Assembly: GCA_021521415.1 (NCBI GenBank)
Contig: JAIQDT010000106.1
Location: forward strand, 3,089,001 to 3,153,000
Direction: 5' to 3'
DNA: 64,000 nucleotides
Origin: Bidens hawaiensis
Lineage: Eukaryota > Streptophyta > Magnoliopsida > Asterales > Asteraceae
The position numbers were made by a program, and so were the translations under genes. The first letter of the stretch is position 1, and the number at the start of each line of letters is the position of its first letter. Positions 12,556 through 24,160 of this stretch are shown here, piece after piece. The notes below the pieces were generated by a model that saw only the letters and a list, made by a program, of their open reading frames with translations, ran no database searches and was not told where the DNA came from.

Positions 12556-12862
12556 AGAAGTAGTAAGTTTGCATAATAAAGCCAATTTAACTATGAAAAG
12601 ATTCATTTAAGTTTGAATACAATTATAGTCAGGTTTGACAATAACTTTTTCTCTAGACAAGAGATCGATGTTAGACCTTTAGGTATGTATGAACCAATGT
12701 ATATATGAAGTTGTGTATTAAAAATGTATGATAAGGACTGGAGGACAAAATCATTTATTTTTTATTCATACTTCTTTTGCTAGTCCTGTAGCTATCCATC
12801 TAACCTGTACCACAGCTATAAACATTTATTTTACGTTTTATTATTTTACGACGGTTTATTAA
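12556..12862. repeat. Dispersed repeat, copy 2
   Basis: Related to 512-925: same order of the AAAGCCAATTT, TGTATGATAAGGAC and GTAGCTATCCATCTA blocks, with deletions. Non-coding. Confidence 0.55.
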
Positions 12863-13347
12863 TGTCAAGTGTATTATTATTTGATTAATTAACTAGGTTA
12901 TTAACCTGTGTACGACACGAGTGGAAATATAGAAATCGACAACTAAAGACATGATTTAAGATGACAAAAGTTTTCGTCATATGTTTATTGCCGACCATAT
13001 CCAAATTTGTATTTTGAAGTTGGCTTGTAATAGAAACAGCTTCATCACCTTCCTCCCATGCATTTGCTGGTATATATAGAAGAATTTAAATAATCATTAT
13101 TTAAAGAACTACTATAATACCTTCTAAAGACTACAAATGAAAACAAAAAAAATCTCACCATGGTGAAATACATTCACGATTTGTTCATCTTTCTATTGTT
13201 TCTATATGCGATAAGGATACCGATTTCAGCCTTCTTTGTTTTACCAAACGTGAAAATCAATTGTTTCTCCTTCACCGTGTCATAAGAGGATTTTAATGTA
13301 AATCTTAATGAGCTTATTATAATAAAAAGTAAAATATAGCCTAAATG
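12863..13347. other. Intergenic, no gene recognised
   Basis: AT-rich sequence leading up to the GTTAA target site of the solo LTR. Nothing is supported here. Confidence 0.4.
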
Positions 13348-15283
13348 GTTAATGCGACAATCCTCGATTTCGGGTCAAATTGTATTTATTTTGTATTTGT
13401 TTTTATGTTGTAAACCGACCCGATTTATATCCTGAACATTTCAAATATATAAAATATTGGATTTTATGTTACTAAAACATTCCCGCTTGTCTAATTTGAA
13501 AAACCCCTTTTACGGATTCGAAAACGGACTTAAAACGCTCAAGATACATCAAAAACTAACTTCCGGACGCGAACCGACGTGCTGACCAGCAGTAGATCAG
13601 CAGCAGACCAGCAACCCATTTTTTTATTTTTTTTATTTTTTTGTTGTTTTGTGACTTGTCTTGACCCCTCTTGCATGCAAACTTTGATATCACACCCCAT
13701 GCTTGACCCTTTCAACCCACTCTATATATACACCCCTATCCCCTTCATTAATCCTTGCTCATTCATCTCTTTCTCTTCCAATTCTCAAGCATTCAAAGGT
13801 GTTCTTCATATTTTTTTTGGCAATTTGACTTTCCAAAGTCAAACTGACCATAGTCTTACATTATAATCAACTTGTTAACACTTATTTATACTTGAAGATT
13901 GTTATACAACATATATATAATAGCACCCTTTGTACCTTCAGTGGGCATTTCTCCGGTCTCGGTCGGTTAAGTGTCCGGCCCATAAGACAAAGCTACATGG
14001 AGGACTCGTAGTAGTCCTTGATTATATATATTTTCCACATCTAACTATCAAACTAGTTATACTTGTTTAACTTCTGCTCGTCTTAGTTTTATTTTACATT
14101 TTGAGTTCCATGGTTATGGGTTTGTAGAGACTAGCCTCGGTTATTCCGTAAATAGCTCCAAACCGGAAGCCGAACTCTTGTTTACTAGTTTGTTTAAATA
14201 GTTGTGTAAACATGTTTTATGTAAGATTTGAGTTTCTAAAATCATTTTTATTAGTTCCATGGTTATGGGTTTGTAGAATCTAACCTCGGTCTTATCCCGA
14301 AACAAGATCCGAACCAGAAACCGAACTTTCGTTTAAAGACTTTGTTGTTGACTTTTTGTATGTAAAACTTTAGTATTATTATTTATAAATTATTTTACAA
14401 GTTCTATGATGTTTGGATATGTGGTAACCATTCTTGGCCGTATTCCAAGATAAAAAACCGAACCAAACCGAACCAAACCAAGTTTACTCGCTTAAGACAC
14501 ACAAGTGTGTTTTTAACCATTAAAGCTTATATATTTCTTTAAAAATACTTTATAAACTGATTTTAATTATTTTCACAAAGTACTCGGAATGTTGAATCCA
14601 ACTTGATCCTATAACAAAGTTTGGACCGACTAAACCGAACACTCGATTAACGGACGTTGTTAGTTCTAAAACAATAGAACTACATACTTGGTTAAGTCTC
14701 TTTAAGATTTACTGAGTTATCTCATACATTTATTATTTTGGGAAAGTTGACTTTGGGTTTGGTCAAGTCACCAATGTAACATCCTAAAATTTTAATTATA
14801 AATAAAGAAAGTTATGTTTAGTGATTTCACGTTGTTAATTATTTAATGTCGGGTAAGGAGGGAGTTGGGCTTAGATTGCGTAAGATGGGTTAAATGAGAA
14901 TGGGCCTCGGGTCCGTGGGCTTAGAGGGATATAAATATCCCATCCCAAACCCAATCTTTCATTTCCACCTTCTTTCTTCACACACTCAAAACACACACAT
15001 TCTAACCGATCAAGATTCGAAGCCGAGACCCGAGATTTTGTTGATAGATCTGAGTTGGTAAGGTAAGAACATATCCACCAAAGCTAATATTACTGAAAAT
15101 GGTTAGGATTGGATGGGTTAACCGGACCCGAAACCCAAACTGCCCAAATCGGACCCCTAAAACGTCGATTTTAGGCCGATTTGATGGTTGGGATTTGTAG
15201 GCGCCGATCATACGATTCCGTGGGTACCAAAATCGAGTTATTTGGCTAAGAAACGAAGGATTTATGGGCAAACAGATCTGCAG

Positions 15284-15560
15284 CGCGATAACTTCGCCTG
15301 CAAGATTAAGTTCGCCTGATGAACTTCGCCTTCAAGCGTAACTTCGCCTTCAAGCGTAAGTTCGCTTAAGGTTTAACTTCGCCTGAAGCCAAGTTCGCCT
15401 AAGGTTTAACTTCGCCTGAAGCCAAGTTCGCCTGAGGTTTAACTTCGCCTGAAGCCAAGTTCGCCCGAGGTTTAACTTCGCCTGAAGCCAAGTTCGCCCG
15501 AGGTTTAACTTCGCCTGAAGCCAAGTTCGCCCGAGGTTTAACTTCGCCTGAAGTGAAGTT
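15284..15560 (+). repeat. TTCGCC tandem repeat in the nested LTR
   Basis: About seven imperfect units of roughly 33 bp built on ACTTCGCCTGAAGCCAAGTT. The units are most regular from 15378 onward. Confidence 0.85.
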
Positions 15561-16218
15561 CGTTTAGAAAATAAATTAAAAACCTAATGGAAAATGTGTT
15601 AAGGCAGTTATCGAAAATAAAATTTTTCGATAGGGGCTCTGCCCCTTGGACCCCACTAGGGGCTGCCGCCCTTAGAACCCCGCTGCCAGGGGCGCTGCCC
15701 CCGGACCCCCGTTCGTTGTGGGTCATATATAGATAGAAATACAAAACGAGTAGTAGTAGTTAATTGATATGTGTAAATATTATACAGTTAGCCGAGCCCA
15801 GTTAAAGAAAGGAATTACGATCAACGGCGAGCGTAACAGGATCCAGGTGAGTTTCTAGCCCCATTCCTTGTTATGTTTTCGGGGCTGTGTGCATACTTGA
15901 TGTGTTGTTAATACATTTATCCTAAGTGATAAGTGTATGCCATATGTGATATATGTGATATGTATGAATGATTGCTTGATGGTACGTGAACGATCTTCGG
16001 ATATTGCACGTACTGTCAGGTTGTAACGTTATAAATATGGTAAGTATGATATGTATGTTTATGTGTATGAACGTAATAAAGTTAATAAAAGAAGGAAATG
16101 ACGGTTGTATGGTTGTATGGTTACGAAAAGGGTACCGAGCCCTAATAATACTCGAGGTATGATGTATGGTTGTATGGTAACGAAGAGGGAATCGAACCCT
16201 ACTAATATTCGAAAACAA

Positions 16219-16376
16219 GGGACCAGACCCTTATAATATCTGTGATGTTAGGGACCAGACCCTTACAATATCTGTGAGGATAGGGACCAGACCCTCATAA
16301 TATCTGTGATGTTAGGGACCAGACCCTTATAATATCTGTGATGTTAGGGACCAGACCCTTATAATATCTGTGAGGT
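16219..16376 (+). repeat. 32-bp tandem repeat in the nested LTR
   Basis: Five units starting near 16219, 16250, 16282, 16314 and 16346, each containing GGGACCAGACCCTTATAATA with few changes. There are no unique spacers, so this is a minisatellite rather than a CRISPR array. Confidence 0.9.
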
Positions 16377-17942
16377 TATAGGGCGAAAGGCTCTTTAAAA
16401 CGTATGATTATGAATGTAAAGAAAGTATGTAAGTAAGAATGAAGGTATGAGTACTTATGTGTGTATGAAAGAAAGTTATGAGGTTAAGTACGTATGTATG
16501 TAAGAAGGTATTGTATGGTATTGTATGATTAACTAGAACTCACTCAGCGTAGCTGACTTTTAGTATGCACGCAGGTGAGTAGGATGAGACAGCTGGCTTG
16601 AGTGGAGGACACATGGCAGAAGACTAAAGCCTGGCATCTGAAGATCTGATATGTTTTATAAGTTATGTTTTGATTTTGAAAGACAAGAGGAATGTTTTAA
16701 GACATGATTATGAATTGATATGTAATGTTTTATGAAAGTTTTATATTCCGCGTAAAGTTTTTAATTAACTCTGATATTTAGAACTGTGTTTATGAGTAAA
16801 TCCAACACGAAAGTAGGGCTACCGGTAACGGGGCTTTACAACCAAGACCCGAACCGACCACCCGAACACTCGTTAAAACCCGTTTCAGTATCTATATTAT
16901 AAAGGGACTTGTTTTCTTGCATTTTTACCCATCTTATTACTTAACATAGGTTGAGTAAAATTAAGGGCTAGATACTTTAACCCGGTTTCGAGCAAACTTA
17001 CATTTTTAAAGGACTATTATTATAATTTCTTAAATATTTACATTTTAAACCTTAAACTTTAAATTGTTTATATTTCTTATCATTTATTTTCATTTAAAGA
17101 CTTCCAAGACAACTTTTCTAATACAAGACTTCTTCTCCTTTAGGCTTCGTTCGTTAAACTCATCGTTCCGGTTAATCTCCAAATCATCAAATCTTTCAAG
17201 TTTATTACTTGAATGTGAGTACTTTCATCCCCCGTTTTCACTCTTTTATATTTTGGGGGTGACATTGCAAACTTATTCAAATCCAAATGATTTATACTTG
17301 AGTCTTAAACCACAAACTTTATTGTATACTTCACTTAAATAAATGCTCGATTTGGTGATTATATGCTTATATGCTTAAGTGCTAATGTGTTTACCGCTTT
17401 TGGATGGTTGATTCATAAATCCGAGTATATCTGGCATCCCCTTATAGCAAGGTGTCGTTAATGTATTCTTATTAACGATTTCATACAAAATCCGAGTATA
17501 TTTGGCATCCCCTTATAGAAAGGTGTCGTTAATGTATTCTTATTAACGATTTCATTTATCTAAATTGTTGCTATTATTTATTGTTTTGTATACAAGTTGT
17601 GGAATTTCATATTATATATCTATTGTTCAAAAACTATGAAATTGCTCACCAACCTTTGTGTTGGCAAAATCTATTTATGCAATGTTACAGGTTTGACTTT
17701 AGGTTGACTCGAGGACTTGAAGAAAAAAAAAACGTTATCGAGACTATTAGGATATTAGCAAAACGAACAATATATTATTTACTATGATTTGAATTCGGTT
17801 ATTGTATGAAAAAGTTATGTGACTCTTTGTGTTTTTATGAATTTAAATGAGTTGATTAAATATTGTCACTTAATAGTGTCGTGTGCGATGAACAATCGGT
17901 TGCGCCCCGACGTTTCCGTCATGGTCGGGGTGTGGCAGTTAA

Positions 17943-19389
17943 CTTGCATATGAAGTCTTACCACAAAAAGTGATTGTTTCATTCTGCTTCGTTTGTCATC
18001 ATGGCTTCTAACTATGGAGAAAAGTTGTAAGATGGAGGTCACAGATTGGTAAATTCTGTTAGGTAAGTCACAATACCTGGTAAATAATAATAATAACAGT
18101 AGTAGTGGTGGTCGTCGTAGTAGTGGTAGTTGTAGTGGTGGTGGTGGTGGTGGTGGTAACAACAACAATAACCTATCAGTCATATAAATCTCTAATCACT
18201 TTCATTTTTTTAATCAAATAGTGGATTTGGCCTCAAATTTATTAAAAGCAGTATCCTTTTAAACACATACCTTAAGGTTGACATATTAAACGAGATATGA
18301 CTAAATATATTAAAAATAAGTTGAGTATTCAATATAGCTGTAAGTTAAGCTTTCATTAAAAAAGATGTTGACCGTTCTATTATAGCAAAAGTGCATTTAT
18401 TTTTAGGAATGACATATTTCAAGCATTTCCTATTAAATTAATAAAGACAACTCGAATATTTGGCACTTCTTATTTGAGAATTTATGTTTCAAATTTTAAG
18501 TTACAAACACTCGTTTTTGTAAAGTCAAAATCAAGCCATTACTATTTACCAAAAATCGAGCACTCATTTTTAAACTCAAATTAAAATCATTCATTTCTAA
18601 AATCAAATCACAAATAAAAAACAATGAATATAATTTAAAATCAAAATTTTAAACTAAAATGTAACTAAAATTGTTGAACATTGAATAAGAATAGCAAATG
18701 GATTCCGAAAAACAACACCCTCATTTTCACTTTGTAATTAAAATCAAAATGCAAAATATAAAAATCAAGTCCTAATTGATTATGAAGTTGAAATTAAAAA
18801 GATTTTTCATTCTTATTCAACTATAGTTAACCAAGGTTGATTCATAAGCAACAAATTATTCATCTTGAATGCCTACTTAAATTTAGCAGATTATGAATTG
18901 ACGCCAATTTAAGGAGAAACAATTATTGTTTTACTCAAATATTAGGTAAAATGAAAATAACCTCCATAAACCATGGTTGATTGTAGCAGCAAAATCATCA
19001 ATCAGATCATTTATTTCATTTTCCTAGTATGCATATTGCATTGTAACAATCTAATAAACAAAAAAAAAATGGCATGTTTCCGGGGTCCTGTATCCATTGA
19101 GATATGAAGTGGTTCCGTTTGTGGCTAGAAATATGAGTTCAAAGCTACTTTCACCCAATATACTCCATGATAATGGTGCCTTCTAAAATGAGTGCGTGCC
19201 CTTGTTTCAAAGGCTCCTCATTTGTTACCTGGGGGTTTCTTATTAAATGACAAAACATAAATGGTTGTTATTAATTTTTTTTTTGAATTATTTGATTGTG
19301 AAGAAAATCAAAGAAGGTGTTGATATATATGGAAGCAATAGAGTTGGACCAATGAAAGGAGGTCACATGTCCACGAACTCTATTGATTT
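17943..19389. other. Intergenic; GTGGT microsatellite at 18090-18165
   Basis: AT-rich sequence with a (GTGGTN)n microsatellite at about 18090-18165, whose translation gives low-complexity Pro/Leu frames on the minus strand. No gene is supported. Confidence 0.5.
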
Positions 19390-20259
19390 AATAGTATAGG
19401 AAGATGTTATCTTCTTAAAATAATATGATTTTTGAATACCAAAGGCCAAGTTAATACTAGCATGCCTTTCTTTATGAAAGATTGGGATTTGAGTTTTCGT
19501 CTAAAGCAAATTTGAGCAGGGGGTCTACCCGGTTGTCAGTTTTCTCCTATGTGATGACCCGAGGCATAACGTTTTGTTCTTCAAGCGGAAAAGTGATCTA
19601 TTTTTTAGCATGAGTGGACGGAATTTGAATCAATCCAACTTAAAACAAGAAAAGAAAAATCTCGTCTTTTTAGAAAAATTTTCTTAAATGCATTTCCCAA
19701 GACGAAATTAAAAAGGAACATTTTCCAAGAATTTGAGAATTTGTACGGACCAGGTAGGAAACATAAATAACGTCTAGGAGACTGTTTTTTGAGAGGAAAA
19801 GTTAAGAAAGGAAATATGACCTGCTCCCTCAACATTTTCAAAAATTTGGCTTTGTCCATCAACATTATTCCATATTTGGTCTGCTCTCTCAATATTTTTA
19901 AAAGTTTGGCCTGAGCCCTCATATTAAGATCTTCTTCCATTGTGTCTTCTCAATCTAAATTACTTGAGAATACTCAAAAAACAAAATTTTTTTTCGACTA
20001 TTTTGAGGTTTCTTTCTTTAGAATGAGCTATTTTGAAAATTTCTACATATTAAAATCTTGTTACAATTGCTTTGACTACAAACTAAAAATGTTAATTAAA
20101 TAGTTCTGTCGTGTCGTTTGGCGGGTGTGAGGGTCGGGTTTTATCTGGGGAATCCCTTAATTGGTGGACCGCTAGGGGCTCCGTCCGTCCGGACTTGTGG
20201 CTGGCTCGGGCTACCTTTAACCAATGGGGACCGCGTACAAAGTACCTGATGTTACTTAG
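19390..20259 (+). repeat. Duplicated block upstream of papain-like copy 2
   Basis: 19390-19610 and 20045-20100 match 1230-1450 and 1740-1800 in order. 20105-20251 is a GC-richer insertion, not found in copy 1, that ends at the target site of the next MITE; its origin is unknown. Confidence 0.5.
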
Positions 20260-20959
20260 TAGGGCTGTCACTTTTACCCGAAACCCGACCCGAAAAAACG
20301 CAAACCCGAACCCAAACTAACCTGACCCAAAGAACCCGAACCCGAGAGAAGACTAACCCGAACCCGAACCGAAGTAATTTGAGTTGGTTCTCGGGTTTGA
20401 TTTATAAGTTTCGGGTCAACTAGAAAAACCCGAATAAACTTCTAATTTTAAAATTAAATGTATATTTATGTATAATAAACTAAGTCTTAGCTACTAAAGT
20501 TATCATAATCTAGCTCTAATTGACTGTTGTCATTCTAACTATTATGGATCGATTGTTTATTACTAATTTATGTTTTTTGTTTATTACTAATAGCAACAGA
20601 AATCAAACAATCAAATTAATCACGCCCGATTGAATATGATTAAGGCTCGAGTTAGTTTTACTCTTCTTTTGAATTGTTTTATCAAGCTATGTTGGTTTGT
20701 TATTTGATTATTTTGTTATAAGCAAAGAAGAATATGTTGTTTTAATTTTAGCATTGTCGTTCTTATTATTATTATTTTTTTTGTTTTTTTTTTATTTTGT
20801 TTGTTTGTTTTCTAGGATACTCGAAACCCGATTAACCCAACCCGAAAAAACCCGAACCCGAATTACCCGAACTCAAAAAACCCGTAAGAGATTTGGGTTG
20901 GGTTTCGGGTCAAGATTTAAAACTTTAAAACCCAAAAAACAAACCCGAAGAACACCCTG
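20260..20959. mobile_element. hAT-type MITE, CCCGAA-rich (700 bp)
   Basis: Starts TAGGGCTGT and ends AACACCCTG, an imperfect inverted repeat, with a perfect 8-bp TSD TTACTTAG (20252-20259 and 20960-20967). Both subterminal regions are rich in AACCCGA and TCGGGTT motifs around an AT-rich centre. It splits the duplicated block, which resumes at about 20985. Confidence 0.88.
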
Positions 20960-20967
20960 TTACTTAG

Positions 20968-21519
20968 TTTATCGTTCCAAAAAAAATAGTAGGTACCTTC
21001 CTGCAACTTTTGCATGATATATTTACAACTCAATAAAGAATCTTTGAGTACTATTATCTGAAAGAGACAACTATTGTGGCTGAGTAATCTGTTCATATGT
21101 GGTTTTAAGCTAATGATCGGTATTTTGCAACATCCCTAGGTTGAAATGACCACATCTATTGTTTATAAACATGTTAGGACTTTCGATGGAAATTGTCAAT
21201 TTCACCTGTAACATATTGTTGTATAAATTTGTATTGATTGAAGATGCAATATTGTTTTCAAATGATTATGGTCTGTATTTTAAAATGTTTAAATTAAATA
21301 CTAGCACAACTATGCTTAACCATGAATTTGTATAAAAAAGTGACTTTTGAGTAAGTTGACTAAAATTGAGAACTTCACACTTTAGTACATTATTCATTAT
21401 TGAATAAACACAAAGACATGTCTGCCTGAGCTATTCTTATTTATGACGAAGTTTTTACATTTCTTTATTACTTCCATGGATAAAATCCTTGACTATATTA
21501 TTTTCTTTTTACATTTCAG
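20968..21519. other. Presumed 5' intron of papain-like copy 2
   Basis: 20985-21075 continues the block shared with 1790-1900. The rest is AT-rich and ends in an acceptor, ACATTTCAG, at 21519. No other gene was seen. Confidence 0.35.
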
Positions 21520-22351
21520 AATAAAGATTATGACTAGTTTCAAAATTGATTCGAAACACATCTCAAAGATTTCAAACCAGAAGGGCGAGGGAAGCTGCTT
21601 GGCCGTTGTTATTGCTGATATGGTTAACACACTCTTGAAGATCATTGAAGAAGGAGGTCCCAATCTCATTATCTCACCGCAACCACTCATTGAAGCTGAG
21701 GTTAGAAGGGGTAGATGGGACGATGGCCTATATAGCATTCGCACAGATATTGGACTTTCTTGCCGCAACCACTAATGACTTTCTTGCCTTTTGCATAGAG
21801 ATTGGACTTGAATGCATTTGCACATTCCCTTTCACACGTGCTAGGAGGGGTAGATGGGACAATGGCCTATATAGCAAAAGATTATACGCCCAACACATTA
21901 TTGATGGGTTGATATGTGTTGAAGAACCGGATAATATAAAAGAGGCTATACTTGAAAATTTTGGTTCTAAGAGATGTAGATTCCCAATACTTGGAGCTAT
22001 GGACATGGGAAAATTTGCAGAGAACGAAAAGGCACGTAAAAAGAGACAAGCGGGAATCCATATCATCCTCCCAAGAAAGAGAGACGACCTCCACGTAAGA
22101 AGGGGAAACTAGAGGAAAAATACGAGCCAGATCACGTTCTATTGATCGTTGGATGCGATACAACGAATAAAGATCCCAAGAAACATCATTGTATAGTAAA
22201 GAATAGTTACGGGAAAAAATGTGCGAATCAAGGACTTTCCATTGTTGGATTTGACGCGTTCAATTACATAATAGTCCCAATATATGCTAAAGATGTCAAA
22301 GCTAAGGGTGTCAGTTCGAGCACGCAGGTTAGCAAACCAAAACCTATTTAA
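21520..22351 (+). pseudogene. Papain-like (C1A) cysteine peptidase homologue, copy 2, frameshifted
   Basis: Three consecutive reading frames together give a papain-like catalytic domain. NQKGEGSCLAVV holds the oxyanion Gln (21578-21580) and the catalytic Cys (21596-21598) with the papain spacing Q-x5-C. Next come LIISPQPLIEA, IGLECICTFPFTRAR and a C-terminal half with catalytic His in PDHVLLIVG (22133-22135) and catalytic Asn in VKNSYG (22202-22204). Known papains have CGSCW here; this copy has EGSCL, so the conserved disulphide Cys and Trp are changed. The frame breaks after LIEAE, where a segment around 21700-21740 repeats at about 21843-21880, and again near 22020-22070. It is thus a pseudogene of a divergent family, but one whose ancestor kept all catalytic residues. 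Confidence 0.7.
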
Positions 22352-22409
22352 ATTGTTTCCTAGTTGCCACACTTGTTTTTGTTATTCTTTAAACAAATTC
22401 CCACCGGGT

Positions 22410-22990
22410 GGAGATGAGTTGAGCTGGAGCTCAACTAGGCTCAAACTTTGATCGTTTTAATATTTATTTAATCATTTTTGTATTCTCTTAGTTATTTTTT
22501 CAAGTGCAACATAATAAATATTATTCAGTTACTTTTAACATAATTTTATATAAAATAAGAATTATATATATATATATATATTAAATAAGATATATATAAA
22601 CAATATGTTTGTTTAGGCTCGCAACTCGGCCCAAAACGTGAAGTAGGGATGAGTAAATTCGGTACTGGTGCTGAAATCGGTACCGATTTGGTACCGTTGG
22701 TACCGAATCGGTGCCAAAGTTTTGAGTTTTGGGATCGGCACGGTACGGTACCGGTATTTCCCGAATTTTTACCTTCAATACCGGTACCGAACCGAATATT
22801 TCGATACCAGTACCGGTCGGTACCGGTACGATACCGAGCTCATCCCTAATGTGAAGCGTGAGCTCTAGGCAGGTTTATTAAATAAGTTTATTTAAGGCTT
22901 GAGCTCGAACTGGAGCTTGTACGTACCAAGCTAAATTCAAGCTTTTAACAAGCCTATTTCGAATTGCTCAAGAGTCGGCGTGGCTCAACA
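22410..22990. repeat. GAGCTCG-rich MITE-like element split by another MITE
   Basis: Both sides (22410-22635 and 22857-22990) carry the GAGCTC, GGCTTGAGC and AAGCTT motifs typical of the element at 34053-34442. The MITE at 22644-22848 has inserted into the middle. The exact outer ends are uncertain. Confidence 0.45.
22644..22848. mobile_element. Small hAT-type MITE, GGTACCG-rich (205 bp)
   Basis: Ends are TAGGGATGAG and CTCATCCCTA, a perfect 10-bp inverted repeat. The flanks ACGTGAAG (22636-22643) and ATGTGAAG (22849-22856) match at 7 of 8 positions, as an 8-bp TSD. The interior is built of GGTACCG palindromes, and open frames through it are artefacts. Confidence 0.85.
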
Positions 22991-23103
22991 AGCTGATCTT
23001 AACAAACTTCATTACTAGAACAAACAAAAAAAAATTAATAATATAAGCACACAACTTGTGCATCCATGGATATTTTATTCTCAATAGATTTTTTACTTTA
23101 CAG

Positions 23104-23710
23104 GAGGGATGAGATACACTACTTGACAAAGAAGATAAAAAAATCTTGAAAAACTGTGTTTTTCTATGGAACTTGTCTTTGTTTGTTGAATACAAGGATA
23201 TAGAAGGCTACTTCAACAACTTACTGAAAGAAGTTGACCGAGTCAAAGAAGTTTGTTTTGTTAGTCGAGATGACTTAGCCTATACAAGAAGCGCAATCGT
23301 GAAAATGCATTCAAACAAAGACCAATGTATATGATAGGGGAAAATAATAATTCGATATTTGTTAGTACAAGGGAATGGCATGTCACTCCAATGTATATGA
23401 TAGGGGAAAATTTCGAATGACCTTGACTTGTCGAAATTATAAAAGCAGTAAAAACAAAAAAGGATTCTATGAGTTTATAGAGTCATATTGTCATCCCTAT
23501 TCCACAATAGAACTGTTGAAGCATGAATATGCACTCACATGTGACGTGAAGATACGTTTTCATTTAGATGTGGACAGACAAAAGGCAAGTGAAACAAAGT
23601 TGGAGAAACTAGAAGAAATTGAGCTAAAAAATGTTATTCATGGATACATTATGTTTTCTGAATCTAGCAATATAATCAGGTTAATCTATTCTCTCGTTTT
23701 ATTAATGTAA
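23104..23710 (+). pseudogene. Unrecognised gene fragment downstream of papain-like copy 2
   Basis: After an acceptor (TTTACAG at 23097-23103 or the nearby GATGAG) an open frame to about 23334 encodes charged sequence including FVEYKDIEGYFNN. A second frame at 23375-23704 includes HEYALTCDVKIRFHLDV. A segment around CCAATGTATATGATAGGGGA occurs at 23322-23345 and again at 23387-23410, and the reading frame is lost around this duplication. Composition is like plant coding sequence, but no domain is recognised. It may be a 3' exon of the papain-like gene or a separate decayed gene. Confidence 0.3.
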
Positions 23711-24155
23711 TGAGTAATAACTTGAAGTTTGTATTATTACAGCTTTGACCATCAAAATATATAAGTTGGAGCCCTAAATTCTTATGTTTTTGTTGAGTGA
23801 TGAACGAATTTCATAATGGTGTTCATTTGTTTTCCTTAAGCATAAATATGGTCAATAGGATTCTTATAAAATCCTAGACTTGTAATACAAACAAAAAACT
23901 TATATAAAACAATTGAATGTTTTAATTATAAAATCTATTAAATTTTGGCATTAAAAAAATTATTATAAAAAATACATTTTTAATAATTAAATAAAAAATA
24001 AATGGGTTAAGGGTCAGCCCACCCTAACACGACCCATTTGCACCAAACCCAAAGCTACAAATTTTGTGTTTCGTTCGTGCTTTTTTCTAATACAAGAAGA
24101 AACGTAATAAATGGCCAGTCTAACCTTGTGGTGTAACCTATAAAGATTCACCACT
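23711..24155. other. AT-rich, no gene recognised
   Basis: AT-rich sequence up to the CGTAT target site of the LTR retrotransposon. Nothing is supported. Confidence 0.4.
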
Positions 24156-24160
24156 CGTAT

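Larger units (their letters stand above)
14775..16840 (+). mobile_element. Nested solo LTR of a different family (2066 bp)
   Basis: Begins TGTAACATCC and ends GGGCTTTACA, flanked by the 5-bp duplication ACCAA (14770-14774 and 16841-16845). The copy at 57410-59902 preserves the empty site: there the sequence reads straight through with a single ACCAA. A TATA-like GATATAAATATCCC is at about 14928. It contains two tandem-repeat blocks and a GC-rich segment at about 15630-15710. No protein-coding sequence. Confidence 0.92.
13353..17937 (+). mobile_element. Solo LTR (about 2.5 kb), interrupted by a nested solo LTR
   Basis: The outer element begins TGCGACAATCC and ends GGGGTGTGGCA, flanked by a perfect 5-bp duplication GTTAA (13348-13352 and 17938-17942). 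Removing the nested element at 14775-16840 and one copy of its TSD leaves about 2514 bp. It aligns end to end with the inverted copy at 57410-59902. It has no gag or pol, and TG...CA ends plus a 5-bp TSD mark it as a solo LTR left by recombination between two LTRs. A TATA-like CTCTATATATAC is at about 13720. It contains two 75-bp direct repeats at about 17420-17560 and degenerate repeats at about 14100-14480. Confidence 0.88.

Noticed and set aside
13579..13866. 95-residue frame also present at 59410-59676
   Set aside because: Same reason: LTR sequence around the TATA box, not a gene.
15630..15710. GC-rich hairpin-like stretch as a structured RNA or terminator
   Set aside because: It is part of the nested LTR and has only self-similar GGGGCTGCC motifs; no known RNA family is matched.
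16219..16376. Five regular 32-bp repeats resembling a CRISPR array
   Set aside because: The units are directly adjacent with no unique spacers and lie inside a plant solo LTR.
17064..17342. 92-residue frame conserved at 58004-58282, suggesting a gene
   Set aside because: Both copies lie in the two solo LTRs, and the similarity is that of the LTRs.
22649..22868. Two overlapping 66-residue frames rich in RYRYR
   Set aside because: They run through GGTACCG palindromes of a 205-bp MITE with an 8-bp TSD.
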